Shown here: piece by piece, positions 9,120 to 17,289 of the stretch
How the letters are laid out: every line of letters begins with the position of its first letter
Position numbering within the stretch: the first letter of the stretch is position 1
Source: Symploca sp. SIO1C2
GTDB lineage: Bacteria > Cyanobacteriota > Cyanobacteriia > Cyanobacteriales > Coleofasciculaceae
Assembly (NCBI GenBank): GCA_010672925.1
Contig: JAAHFP010000001.1
Location: 381,037 to 445,036 of the forward strand
Length of the DNA: 64,000 nt
Direction of reading: 5' to 3'
Position numbers and translations under genes: made by a program
The notes under the pieces: generated by a model
The model's input: only the letters and a program-made list of their open reading frames with translations
What the model was told of the DNA's origin: nothing
Databases searched by the model: none

Positions 9120-10308
9120 CGCTTCGCGCAGGTGTTAGGTATTAGGTGTTAGGTGTTAGGGGGATCGAAAGTACTGTTAAATAAAGGTTTGGTGATTATT
9201 CACCACAGTCAATCTGTAAACACACGAGCGCTCGTTGCTAGAACTGATTGAGGTAGAGATACGTGGGGACATATCGAGATAGAGATATGTAGGGGCGTAG
9301 CATTTGGGGAATAATTTAACCACTCCAGACCCGAGTAGATCAATCCAAATGCTACGCCCAACCCCTTAATGTAGATACAAGGGTTTCGCTGCCTCAAAGT
9401 AACTTACAAGATTAGGCGATCGCGCTTTCTTGCCCAAACCTTGATTTGGTGATATTATTTTTATAATGGGATAGTTGTGCGCCTATAAAGTCTGTTCAGT
9501 TACAACATGCAATGTAGGGGCGGGTTTAGGGACATTGGTGTCAACTTAAGGTGAAAAGCGCTTGAAGTTAGGGAGCTGAGGAAGCTGAGGGAGCTGGGGG
9601 AGCAAAAGAATGCTCCTGCGGCTGGATCTTTTTACTGTTAATCAGGTAGGGTAACACTACCGGTTCAGTTGAAGTAGAACGTCTCTAAAGCATCAATTGG
9701 CAATGGTTGTGGCTTAAGTTGACACCGATGGTTTAGGGATAATTCAAGCCATTTGACCCTAATCTTGATATCAAAACCCGCCCTGAAGCTACCCCAATCA
9801 ATCCAACCCATCGCCACATAAATCAGCGAGCGATTGCTTTCAGCACCAGCGAAGCTGATCGCATAATTATAGACTTCTTACATAAATCCGGTTAGAGCGT
9901 ACCACCTGCTAGGTCGGGAAGAAACAAGGTTTTTTCCTCTTTCCTCCTACCTTAGAGCTTTAAAGTCTTGGAACCTTCTTTCCCTCTGCCTTCTAGCCTA
10001 GTGTTTCTTGAAAGCGCCCGACGGGCGGTGCACCGCCCCCTACAAATGGAAGAAACAAGGTCTTTTCCTGTTCCCTGTTCCCTATTCCCTGTTCCCTTGT
10101 TTCTGAAGAGCAATTAGCCATTAACCATTAGCCATTAGCTAGAGTATTTCTTAAAAGTTTTAGAAAAAAGTACCACACTTTCAGCATAGAATATGACCAA
10201 AGATAAAAATATTTACCTTTAAATTGCCAACCCGCGATCAATCCCATGTCTCCCTTGTGGCTAGGACGTGGGATTAATTGCGAATCAAGCTAAAAGACCT
10301 TTGGTGAT
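9120..10308. other. 1.2-kb repeat-rich gap without a recognised gene
   Basis: Contents in order: TTAGGTG heptamers (9130-9160); an inverted pair around GGGGCGTAGCATTTGG and its complement (9291-9366); one copy of a dispersed palindromic element with TAATGGGATAGTTGTGCGCCTATA (about 9450-9490); a GTAGGGGCGGGTTTAGGG repeat split by a 198-bp MITE (9533-9730); a GGGCGGTGCACCGCCC palindrome (about 10022-10038); and short CCTGTTCC runs (about 10065-10095). No coding sequence was convincing. Confidence 0.7.
9533..9730. mobile_element. 198-bp MITE with 18-bp inverted ends and 9-bp target duplication
   Basis: The ends are CATTGGTGTCAACTTAAG and, at the other side, CTTAAGTTGACACCGATG, which are inverted copies with one mismatch. 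Directly outside lie identical 9-bp repeats GTTTAGGGA (9524-9532 and 9731-9739), the expected target-site duplication. Its interior carries about four AGCTGAGG-type 9-bp units and no ORF. A related, longer copy lies at 46311-46767. It must be mobilised by a transposase encoded elsewhere. Confidence 0.85.
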
Positions 10309-11367
10309 ATGCCTACTCAGCTGTACCTTTATCATCTCATTGCATTTCTTGCTTCCATGACCGTTGTCCTGTGGTGTACACCAGTTGTTAAGAGTATAGG
10401 TCTTAAGAGTGGGCATGTTGATCGACCAAATGACCGGAAAATTCACCAGCGTCCGATGGTGCGCTTAGGAGGTATCTCGATTTTTGGTGGTACTTTAACA
10501 GCTTTATTAATTGTCTGGTGGACAGGGGGATTTGGCTTACTACCCTTCGACAAAGAATGGGAAGTTTGGGGAGTTACCCTTGGAGGTATCGCTTTTTTTA
10601 TTATTGGTCTTCTTGATGACTTATTCAATCTCTCTGCTTTTGGCCGGTTAATCATGCAAAGCAGTGTAGCTGGTATTGCTTGGGGGGTAGGAGTCCGCAT
10701 TGATTTTCTCTCAATTCCCTTTGATGGTTTAGTGGAAATTGACCCTTGGCTAAGTCTACCCATCACAATTATTTGGCTAGTGGGGATGGCCAATGCGATT
10801 AACTGGATTGATGGTTTAGATGGCTTGGCTGCGGGAGTTTCTGGTATTGCGGCTGTGGTTATGCTGATTGTGGCTTTGTTTATGGAACAATCGGCAGCGG
10901 CACTAATTGCGGCAGCCCTTGCTGGGGGAACATTAGGATTTTTGCGCTACAACTTTAACCCTGCCGAAATCTTTATGGGGGATGGAGGTTCTTACTTTAT
11001 AGGATTTACCCTTGCTGGGGTTGGTGTCATTGGTCTAGTGAAAACTACTGTGGTGACTGCGGTTGTACTCCCTTATCTGATTTTGGCTGTACCACTGTTG
11101 GATATGTCAGCAGTAATTGTCTCCCGGTTGAGTAATGGCAAATCTCCCTTTGTTGCTGATAAGCGCCATTTACATCACCGCCTTCTCAGGGCAGGTTTAT
11201 CCCAACGGCTAACAGTTTTGTTAATTTATGCTCTTACTCTCTGGGTAGGAAGTTTGGCACTAGCTTTTTCCGGGATTCCCAGTGGTTATGCCTATGCTTT
11301 AGCAGCGACAATGTTGTTGAGTTATGTTGGTTGGCAGGCTTGGCGCAATGCTCGAATAAGTAATTAG
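10309..11367 (+). CDS. WecA/MraY-type undecaprenyl-phosphate sugar-1-phosphate transferase
   Basis: 352 residues with about ten membrane helices. Family signatures are RKIHQRPMVRLGGISIFGG, GLLDD (Asp pair for Mg), NAINWIDGLDGLAAG, NPAEIFMGDGGS and the DKRHLHHRLL segment near the C-terminus, which is characteristic of WecA/TagO-like rather than MraY enzymes. These transfer a HexNAc-1-phosphate from a UDP-sugar to a polyprenyl phosphate at the inner membrane, starting O-antigen, teichoic acid-like or capsular polymers. The exact sugar cannot be read from sequence. The start is ATG 10309. It stands alone after a long repeat-rich gap. Confidence 0.92.
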   Translation: MPTQLYLYHLIAFLASMTVVLWCTPVVKSIGLKSGHVDRPNDRKIHQRPMVRLGGISIFGGTLTALLIVWWTGGFGLLPFDKEWEVWGVTLGGIAFFIIGLLDDLFNLSAFGRLIMQSSVAGIAWGVGVRIDFLSIPFDGLVEIDPWLSLPITIIWLVGMANAINWIDGLDGLAAGVSGIAAVVMLIVALFMEQSAAALIAAALAGGTLGFLRYNFNPAEIFMGDGGSYFIGFTLAGVGVIGLVKTTVVTAVVLPYLILAVPLLDMSAVIVSRLSNGKSPFVADKRHLHHRLLRAGLSQRLTVLLIYALTLWVGSLALAFSGIPSGYAYALAATMLLSYVGWQAWRNARISN

Positions 11368-11495
11368 GTGATTTCTATGAAAAAATGTACCTATCGTAGG
11401 GTGTGTTAGCGCAGCGTAACGCACCAAATTCTGGGTACAATCATTTTGAAAAATCGCCTTAGTCTAAGGAGTTTGAAAGAAGGGTTGAACTAGAG

Positions 11496-11681
11496 ATGGA
11501 AGATAATCTACGGTCAGAATATGATTTAAAGAGTCTACGAGTCAGAAAGTTAGGTTCTGGACGGAAGAGTTTTGGTGGGACAACTGTGCGTTTAGAAGCT
11601 GGTGAAAAGAACTCACAACAAAGGCACATTCTCCGAAGGAGTTCCCGAAGGGTAGAACACAAAGGAAATTTATACTTCTGA
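11496..11681 (+). pseudogene. Truncated antitoxin-like or small conserved protein
   Basis: The first 34 residues (EDNLRSEYDLKSLRVRKLG and then RKSFGGTTVRLE) resemble the N-terminus of a short conserved cyanobacterial protein that I recall being near toxin-like genes. After VRLE the sequence turns into Arg/Ser-rich residues unlike that family and stops just where a dispersed 145-bp repeat begins (about 11680). I read it as a gene whose 3' half was lost or replaced. It might still be translated as a 61-residue peptide. The family recollection is from memory and unchecked. Confidence 0.4.
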
Positions 11682-11822
11682 TGAATGGCGTTATCTTGTT
11701 TTTGGATAAAAGTTGTAATTATCGTGATTGTTTGCTATTATCTCGATAATAGAATAGGTGTACGCCTGTATAGTATGAATTTCTGTTCCTAATCTTAATA
11801 AACATGTTAACAGTGGAATAAG
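11680..11822 (+). repeat. Dispersed ~145-bp repeat, copy 1
   Basis: It begins TGATGAATGGCGTTATCTTG and contains GGATAAAAGTTGTAATTATCGTGA, an AT-rich inverted core (TTGCTATTATCTCGATAATAG) and GGTGTACGCCTGTATAG, ending near GTGGAATAAGTAGGTTGGG. The whole unit recurs at 18281-18422, and most of it at 12574-12700. It is non-coding. Confidence 0.8.
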
Positions 11823-11926
11823 TAGGTTGGGTGTAGCGATAGCGTAACCCAACAGGGGAATGTGCTATAGGTCAAAACCTTTCATGCGATCGCTACGTCC
11901 ATCAGCAGCGGACGCAATACCACTAA

Positions 11927-12301
11927 TCAAGAAATTGATACTGATTGAGTATTAATCTCTGTTATCCTCGTCAGTTTAAGATCATTTGTCAACAAATTGG
12001 CATTTAGGCTCTTTGCCGTTGCCGCCACTATAGCATCGGGAAGCTTTAACTTGTAGTTTTTACGAAAAGCGATCGCTAACTCTTTAATCTTGTTGTTGAG
12101 ACCGACTACTGTAATTTTATCTAAAAAATCTCTAACTATAAGTTCTTCACTTTCACTCATGCTTGGATAAGAGAGTAGTTCCATCTCCGTAATGACAGAC
12201 ACCAAATATTTTCCAATGGGTAAGGTGCTTGTTAAACGATTGCCCAAGTAGTACAAGACTACATTGGTATCTAATAAAATTAATACCTCTGCCACTACCA
12301 T
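11927..12301 (-). CDS. PIN-domain toxin, VapC type
   Basis: 124 residues with the PIN-domain acidic residues in their usual places: Asp11 in ILLDTN, Glu41 in TEMELLSYP, Asp89 in KLPDAIVAATA, and Asp107 in LLTNDLKL. VapC toxins are Mg-dependent ribonucleases, usually acting on tRNA or rRNA, neutralised by a co-expressed antitoxin. The ATG at 12301 overlaps the stop of the upstream antitoxin gene by 7 bp, the normal coupled arrangement. All four acidic positions are intact, so it should be active. It lies between dispersed repeats in an accessory region. Confidence 0.88.
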   Translation of the reverse strand: MVVAEVLILLDTNVVLYYLGNRLTSTLPIGKYLVSVITEMELLSYPSMSESEELIVRDFLDKITVVGLNNKIKELAIAFRKNYKLKLPDAIVAATAKSLNANLLTNDLKLTRITEINTQSVSIS

Positions 12302-12507
12302 TCACCCCTTATTTCTTGCTGATACTCTAAAGGGTCTTTTCCCAATTTAATCGCCCCAGCATATTTGGCTATATCGAACTCTTCCTTGCCTGACCATTCA
12401 GAATTTTCTAATAACTTCTCAATTTTCTGCCAGTCTTGATAATCGATTAACACAGCAACTGGGCGCATTGCCTCGTCAGTGACGATTTGTTTTTTTACAT
12501 CCAGCAT
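12295..12507 (-). CDS. Antitoxin paired with VapC-type toxin
   Basis: 70 residues from the ATG at 12507. The N-terminal MLDVKKQIVTDEAMRPVAVLI and DYQDWQKIEKLLE match the AbrB/Phd-like short antitoxins that precede PIN toxins in cyanobacteria. The C-terminal half (KEEFDIAKYAGAIK, then LGKDPLEYQQEIRGEW) would wrap the toxin. The frame is open a further 100 codons upstream, but those bases belong to a dispersed repeat and a GC-rich palindrome, so the longer version is rejected. Antitoxins of this kind usually repress their own promoter; no operator was identified. Confidence 0.82.
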   Translation of the reverse strand: MLDVKKQIVTDEAMRPVAVLIDYQDWQKIEKLLENSEWSGKEEFDIAKYAGAIKLGKDPLEYQQEIRGEW

Positions 12508-12573
12508 AAACTTTCGCTTTTCTAGAGATAATTTAACTATTGTAACAAATTTCCTACTGACTCCCACAACAGC

Positions 12574-12700
12574 ATTTTTTGGATAAAAGTTGTAATCATC
12601 GTGATTTTTTGCTATTATTTTAATAATAGAATAGGTGTGCGCTTGTAAGGTATAAATTTCTATTTCTAACCTCAATAAGCTTATTAACCAATGTAGGTTG
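12574..12700 (+). repeat. Dispersed ~145-bp repeat, copy 2
   Basis: It starts TTTTTTGGATAAAAGTTGTAAT and continues with the TTGCTATTATTTTAATAATAG core and GGTGTGCGCTTGTAAGG, ending near CCAATGTAGGTTGGG. It lies directly upstream of the antitoxin gene and may supply or disrupt its promoter. Confidence 0.8.
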
Positions 12701-12739
12701 GGTAGAGCAAAGCAGATGCTGTAGGCGAAATTAATATTT

Positions 12740-12872
12740 GGAAATATTTGCAACAAAACGAAAGTTTTTGAAGCCCCCCAGCCCCCAATTCTGGGGGAGT
12801 CCGGACTCAAAGTCCCCCAGAATTGGGGGATTTAGGGGGCATTCAGCAGTTGATATATATTACGAAATATTT
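12740..12872. repeat. GC-rich palindromic element
   Basis: The core inverted repeat CCCCCAATTCTGGGGGAGTC meets its complement GACT..CCCCCAGAATTGGGGG around 12782-12831. Outer arms GGAAATATTTG (12740) and CGAAATATTTCC (about 12861-12872) extend the symmetry to about 133 bp. It could fold into a long cruciform or RNA hairpin. It resembles a MITE, but I could not identify a target duplication. Confidence 0.7.
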
Positions 12873-13082
12873 CCCAACTGCATCAGCAAAGCGAGACCCA
12901 ACACCGAGTCTCTGCTATAGATATCAGTTTTAGGAAATACACCCCTAGCGAGCGCATGGTTTTGGAACTGCATGATTATCGATAGGATGGTCATCGATTG
13001 GGCATTTTGTATTATTGTTATCGTTAAATGCGATAAGATATCCCTAAACCCACCCTTACAAGTCTTGCTGGATTTTCTCCTA

Positions 13083-13119
13083 ATTCTAAATTCTAAATTC
13101 TAAATTCTAAATTCTAAAC
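13083..13119 (+). repeat. AATTCTA heptamer run abutting a start codon
   Basis: About five consecutive 7-bp units of TAAATTC type end three bases before the ATG at 13120. No Shine-Dalgarno sequence is present in this stretch, so the repeat replaces the usual ribosome-binding region. Confidence 0.85.
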
Positions 13120-14220
13120 ATGGCTGCTGCTTCATCATCAAATTGCCCGTTTTTAGCAGGTGGGATGCTGACGGAACGTATGTTCTTTGTTGGGCGAGAA
13201 GATGAAATTCGGTTTATTATTCAGAATATGACGAATGCCCAACCGACTAGCGTTAATATTGTGGGCGATCGCAAAATAGGCAAATCTTCCCTACTCCATC
13301 ATATCTACCAGACTTACGAAGAGCGAGTCCCCGCTTACGGAAGACAACCACAAGACTTTGTAGTGGTGTACCTGTCCCTGAAAAGTGCCAATTGCCGGAA
13401 ACCTGAGGATTTCTACCAGGCAGTTGCTCAAGAATTCCTTAGTAGAGCTAGTGTACAAGCCAATCTCGATTTATCACAACCGCTTCAGGTGACTCCCTTT
13501 GATGTCCATAGTTTTTCCCAGGCAATGGGGAAGTGGAAGCAGGCAAAGGTATTACCGGTGATTTGTTTAGATGATTTTGAAGAACTTTTAGAAGCAAATA
13601 GTCCTTTTGACGATCCGTTTTATGATAATTTGCGATCGCTAGAGAACCTCAGTCAGTTAATGTTGGTGATTGGTTCCCGCAAGAAACTGCAAGATTACAT
13701 TAGTCGGCAAAGTGGGCGAACTTCCGGCTTTTTTAATGTGTCTCAGACTTGGAGATTACAAGGCTTTAGCCCCGCCAAAGCTATGGATTTAGTTCGTTTA
13801 CCTGGGGTAAACAATCCGGCATTGAGTGAAGAAAGACAGAATTTAGCAATTAAGTGGGGTGAAGGGCAACCTTACCTCTTACAGTTAGCCGGGAAGTGTT
13901 TATGGGAAGCACAAACGCACAATCAATCGGACGAGTGGGCAAAGCGCCGGTTTGAGGAAGATGCTCATCAAGTGCTCAGATCTCGTAACTATGGGCGGAT
14001 GATTTTTATGGCGATTGGGCGGATTGGTTCTTGGGGACAGAATTTAGGAGATACAGCAGACGATTGGGGGAATTTTCTCAAGGGAATGATCACTCTGGTG
14101 ACTTTCTCTCTATTGCTACTTGGGATTGTCAAATGGCAGGATTTTGCTGGTTTTATGCAGCAGAGTCTTAATGAGATTTTAGATAATGCTCAAACCAAGG
14201 AAGAGGACAATAAAGAATGA
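13120..14220 (+). CDS. P-loop ATPase (Orc/STAND-like) with C-terminal membrane helix
   Basis: 366 residues. The N-terminus FFVGREDEI is the usual opener of Orc1/STAND-like AAA ATPases. Walker A is GDRKIGKSS (about 49-57) and Walker B is VICLDDFEELLE (about 147-158). GQPYLLQLAGKC near 250 matches the helical lid seen in these families. One hydrophobic helix at about 323-343 precedes a charged tail, which should anchor the ATPase domain to a membrane. The next gene overlaps it by 4 bp (ATGA), so the two are translationally coupled and probably form one complex. Many such cyanobacterial ATPases sit in signalling or conflict systems; the role here is unknown. Confidence 0.85.
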   Translation: MAAASSSNCPFLAGGMLTERMFFVGREDEIRFIIQNMTNAQPTSVNIVGDRKIGKSSLLHHIYQTYEERVPAYGRQPQDFVVVYLSLKSANCRKPEDFYQAVAQEFLSRASVQANLDLSQPLQVTPFDVHSFSQAMGKWKQAKVLPVICLDDFEELLEANSPFDDPFYDNLRSLENLSQLMLVIGSRKKLQDYISRQSGRTSGFFNVSQTWRLQGFSPAKAMDLVRLPGVNNPALSEERQNLAIKWGEGQPYLLQLAGKCLWEAQTHNQSDEWAKRRFEEDAHQVLRSRNYGRMIFMAIGRIGSWGQNLGDTADDWGNFLKGMITLVTFSLLLLGIVKWQDFAGFMQQSLNEILDNAQTKEEDNKE

Positions 14221-16688
14221 CAGCAGACAGCCTTTGGCAAGATATTCGGGAATCTGGACAACTGCTGTACTGGATTTATTTTAAACCCTTTACTTTGCGG
14301 CAGAAGTTACAGGAAATTCACCCAGATTTAAAACCAAATACTAATCCCTTTACCCTCAAGGCTGAGTTTCCTGGCAATCCAGCACTGAAACGCTATGCAG
14401 GTCAGGTGTGGTGCCTGATAGTTGTTACGCCCATCATAACTACGATTTTTATCGCTCCTTTGATCTCAATATTTAATGATGAAGGGTTTAATTGGTTACT
14501 CAATGGATTGTTTCTCATTGGTTGGATTTTAGGACTATCCTTATCTACTCTTAACTCGAAAAGATTAATTCGCTATGCCTGGTGGTTTATTTTACTGGTG
14601 ATAGCAGCAATATTTTTTTTTAATGCAGGAATCACGCCAAAGCTCTTAGCTGAGTATGACAATCATGAATTAATTGGTATAACTCGCCTTTTGATCAGTC
14701 TTTTATTCGCGTTTGGTGTCGCGCTAGGTATCGCGCTAGGTGTCGCGAGAGGTGCCGTGCTAGGCGTTGCGGGAGGTGTCGCGCTAGGTGTCCCGGTAGG
14801 TGTTGCGGTAGGTGTCACGGGAGGTGTCGCGCTAGGTGTCACGGGAGGTGTCGCGGTAGGTGTCGCGCTAGGTGTCACGGGAGGTGTCACGGGAGGTGTC
14901 CCGGTAGGTGTTGCGGTAGGTATCACGGGAAGTGTCGCGGTAGGTGTCGCGCTAGGTGTCGCGTTAGGTGTCATGTTCGATGTCGCGTTAGGTGTCGCGT
15001 TTGGTGTCACCTACGTGTTAGGAGTTTTACGGGTATATTTTTGGCTACCGGAATTGATGTGGGTTCTTATCCTCAATCTTGCCACGCCCCCAACCCAAGC
15101 AGCCTCTGTTCTCCGCCGTTTACCACCTTACTTCGACCAAATAATCCATCTCCCCCTACCATTTCTCGATAAATTTATCATCAATGCCTACCGTAACAAT
15201 CCTAGCGCCGCCCAAAACACTATCGACTATCTCATCAACTTCACCAACCAGCAAAAAATTGCCCTCCGCGCTATGGCAGGAATTGCTATCAGTACCCTCA
15301 GCCGATGCCGCTACGTCACCGATATTACCAGCACCGTTGACAATCTTCACTGGATACCCCGCAATTCCCAAGATTTAAGTCCCGCCTTACTTAGTCTCCT
15401 AGACATTGCCGCTAGCATTCGCGCCGCTTACGATGGGACTACTCCCTACCGTAAAATAGAACTCTTAGAACAGCCCATTACGGAACTAAGCCAACTACAG
15501 CGGGATTTAGCAACAAGGGAATTAGCCAAAGATGCCCCTTTATTGGGCAGTATTACCAACCAATGGTTACAGATTCTCCAAGATAGCCGCAAGACATTAG
15601 AAGAGGAAGCCGCCAACTCTCCGGAAATCCCCAACGTTTACCTAGCAGGTAACGCCCTCCTTCCTAATGATGCTAAAGAACGTTTCAAGGGTCGCCAAGA
15701 TATTTTTCGGGCAATTGAAGACATTTCTCTCTCCGCTCAATCCCCGGTATTTTTACTATACGGCAGGAGAAGATCCGGTAAAACCTCCGCACTAAACTAC
15801 TTACCTCAAAAAGTGGGTAGTGATTTAATTCCCCTTTTTGTTGACGTGCAAAATATAGCCAGTTTTACCAGCTATGAAAATATTGTCAATTCCCTAGTAG
15901 AGCAAATCAAAGCTAGCGCCTTTAGTGCCCGTAATCTAAGGCTGCCCCATGCTAATGCCGATGCTATTAGCCAAGACCCTTTTGCTGGACTTCAACAGTG
16001 GATGAGTCTGGTGGAAAAAAAGATCAGCAATAAGCGCTTCTTGCTTTGTCTCGATGAATTTGAACGGTTTGAAGAAGTTATTGAAAGTACCAATAGCCGC
16101 ACTTTGCTCAATTTTCTGCGCCATGTAATGCAGCATCGCCCTCAATGGATTTTACTCTTTAGCGGTTCTCACCGACTCAATGAACTCAAGCCCTATTGGA
16201 GTGATTGTTTAATCGGCACTCGCACTCTACACCTAACCTACCTCAACAAATCTGAAGCCCAGGAACTGATTCAGCAACCTGTTACCAACTTTCGAGATAT
16301 TTACGAACTCGATGCGGTAGAGGAAATTGTATATCTTACCAACGGACAACCCTATCTCATCCAGCTGATCTGTTCCTGCATTATCGATCATCTCAACCGA
16401 GATATACGCCAAAGTCAAATTTTCCGCAAAGCCACAAGGCAAGATGTACGAGATGTTGTCTCTACAGTCCTTGAGCAAGGTGAAGGCTATTTTGTAGAAT
16501 TCTGGCAATACCTGTCCGAGAGAGAGAGAATAATCTTAAGAACCTTAGCCCAACAGGGCACAGTAGATGCTCCAGATCAGTTAATTATTAATAAACTAGT
16601 TCAAGCTGAAATCATCCGTCAGAATCAGGGAAATATTGAGTTTCAGGTTCCCTTAATTAGGTCTTATATTGAAACATTGGTAGAATAA
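14217..16688 (+). CDS. Membrane P-loop ATPase with glycine-zipper repeat domain
   Basis: 823 residues in three parts. Residues about 65-155 contain three or four conventional membrane helices. Residues about 165-265 are a near-continuous run of GVAx/GVTG tetrapeptides, with Gly every fourth position, encoded by 12-bp tandem repeats. After a helical linker, residues about 490-820 form a second Orc/STAND-like ATPase: FKGRQDIFRAI, Walker A YGRRRSGKTS (about 515-524), Walker B LLCLDEFERF (about 608-617), GQPYLIQLIC, and a C-terminal winged-helix-like segment (LSERERIILRTLAQQG). It overlaps the preceding ATPase gene by 4 bp. A membrane-inserted Gly-zipper joined to an ATPase switch could be a pore-type effector, but that is inference. 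I recognise no named family for the full architecture. Confidence 0.85.
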   Translation: MTADSLWQDIRESGQLLYWIYFKPFTLRQKLQEIHPDLKPNTNPFTLKAEFPGNPALKRYAGQVWCLIVVTPIITTIFIAPLISIFNDEGFNWLLNGLFLIGWILGLSLSTLNSKRLIRYAWWFILLVIAAIFFFNAGITPKLLAEYDNHELIGITRLLISLLFAFGVALGIALGVARGAVLGVAGGVALGVPVGVAVGVTGGVALGVTGGVAVGVALGVTGGVTGGVPVGVAVGITGSVAVGVALGVALGVMFDVALGVAFGVTYVLGVLRVYFWLPELMWVLILNLATPPTQAASVLRRLPPYFDQIIHLPLPFLDKFIINAYRNNPSAAQNTIDYLINFTNQQKIALRAMAGIAISTLSRCRYVTDITSTVDNLHWIPRNSQDLSPALLSLLDIAASIRAAYDGTTPYRKIELLEQPITELSQLQRDLATRELAKDAPLLGSITNQWLQILQDSRKTLEEEAANSPEIPNVYLAGNALLPNDAKERFKGRQDIFRAIEDISLSAQSPVFLLYGRRRSGKTSALNYLPQKVGSDLIPLFVDVQNIASFTSYENIVNSLVEQIKASAFSARNLRLPHANADAISQDPFAGLQQWMSLVEKKISNKRFLLCLDEFERFEEVIESTNSRTLLNFLRHVMQHRPQWILLFSGSHRLNELKPYWSDCLIGTRTLHLTYLNKSEAQELIQQPVTNFRDIYELDAVEEIVYLTNGQPYLIQLICSCIIDHLNRDIRQSQIFRKATRQDVRDVVSTVLEQGEGYFVEFWQYLSERERIILRTLAQQGTVDAPDQLIINKLVQAEIIRQNQGNIEFQVPLIRSYIETLVE
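14713..15010 (+). repeat. In-frame 12-bp tandem repeat encoding GVAx tetrapeptides
   Basis: About 25 units of the form GGTGTCGCG(CTA/GTA), with variants GGTGTCACGGGA and GGTGTCCCGGTA. Every unit keeps the 3-bp frame, so copy-number change would lengthen or shorten the membrane segment four residues at a time without a frameshift. The complementary strand is also open but encodes only Thr/Pro/Ala low complexity. Confidence 0.93.
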
Positions 16689-16812
16689 TTGGACGCGATC
16701 GCGGCATATAGCGTTTTTCATTTAGATGAGATACATTCATTATTGATTTTTGGGAATAGGGAATGGGGAATAGGGAATGGGAAATGTACCTCACGGATGG
16801 GAGAATTGCTAT
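16689..16812. other. Short gap with GGGAATAGGGAATGG repeats
   Basis: A GGGAATAGGGAATGGGGAATAG run (about 16753-16784) follows the ATPase operon, with no clear terminator hairpin. No gene is seen. Confidence 0.5.
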
Positions 16813-17271
16813 AGGTGTTAGATAGTAGTTTTCGGATTCGTAGGGGCGGGTTTAGGGTCGCCGTTAACACATTCGGCAATAATTGTAATACAAAACCCGC
16901 CCTTTATCTGTGCCGATAATCGATATTTTGTAGGGGCGGATTTAGGGTCGCCGTTAACACATTCGGCAGTAATTGAAATACAAAACCCGCCCTTTATCTG
17001 TGCCGATAATCGATATTTCGTAGGGGCGGGTTTAGGGTCGCCGTTAACACATTTGGCAGTAATTGAAATACAAAACCCGCCCTTTATCTGTGCCCATAAT
17101 CGATATGTTGGGTTTATTGATAGACGATGGGGGGAGATATCGAGGGCGGGTTTTGATGGGAAAGTTGCTCGATTTTAGGGCAATTCATTAACTAAACCAG
17201 CCCCTACAACCGATATGATATGCCGATAATCTGGATATGCGATCGCATAGCACCTGGAAAGCCATCATTTT
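16813..17271. repeat. Three 90-bp tandem units plus tail, left copy of a long direct repeat
   Basis: Units start at 16840, 16930 and 17020, each with GTAGGGGCGG(G/A)TTTAGGGTCG and an internal inverted pair GGGCGGGTTT...AAACCCGCCC. They are followed by a tail (CGATATGTTGGGTTTA through GCGATCGCATAGCACCTGGAAA). The same block with one unit recurs at 17993-18270, so the two-gene module between them is bracketed by direct repeats. Confidence 0.9.
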
Positions 17272-17289
17272 GTAATGGTGTTAGGTTTG

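Noticed and set aside
12508-12810. N-terminal extension of the antitoxin frame
   Set aside because: These codons lie in a dispersed 145-bp repeat and a GC-rich palindrome; the internal ATG at 12507 gives a normal antitoxin.
14663-15010. Reverse Thr/Pro/Ala-rich frame
   Set aside because: It is the antisense of the in-frame GVAx repeat of a real gene and has no independent support.
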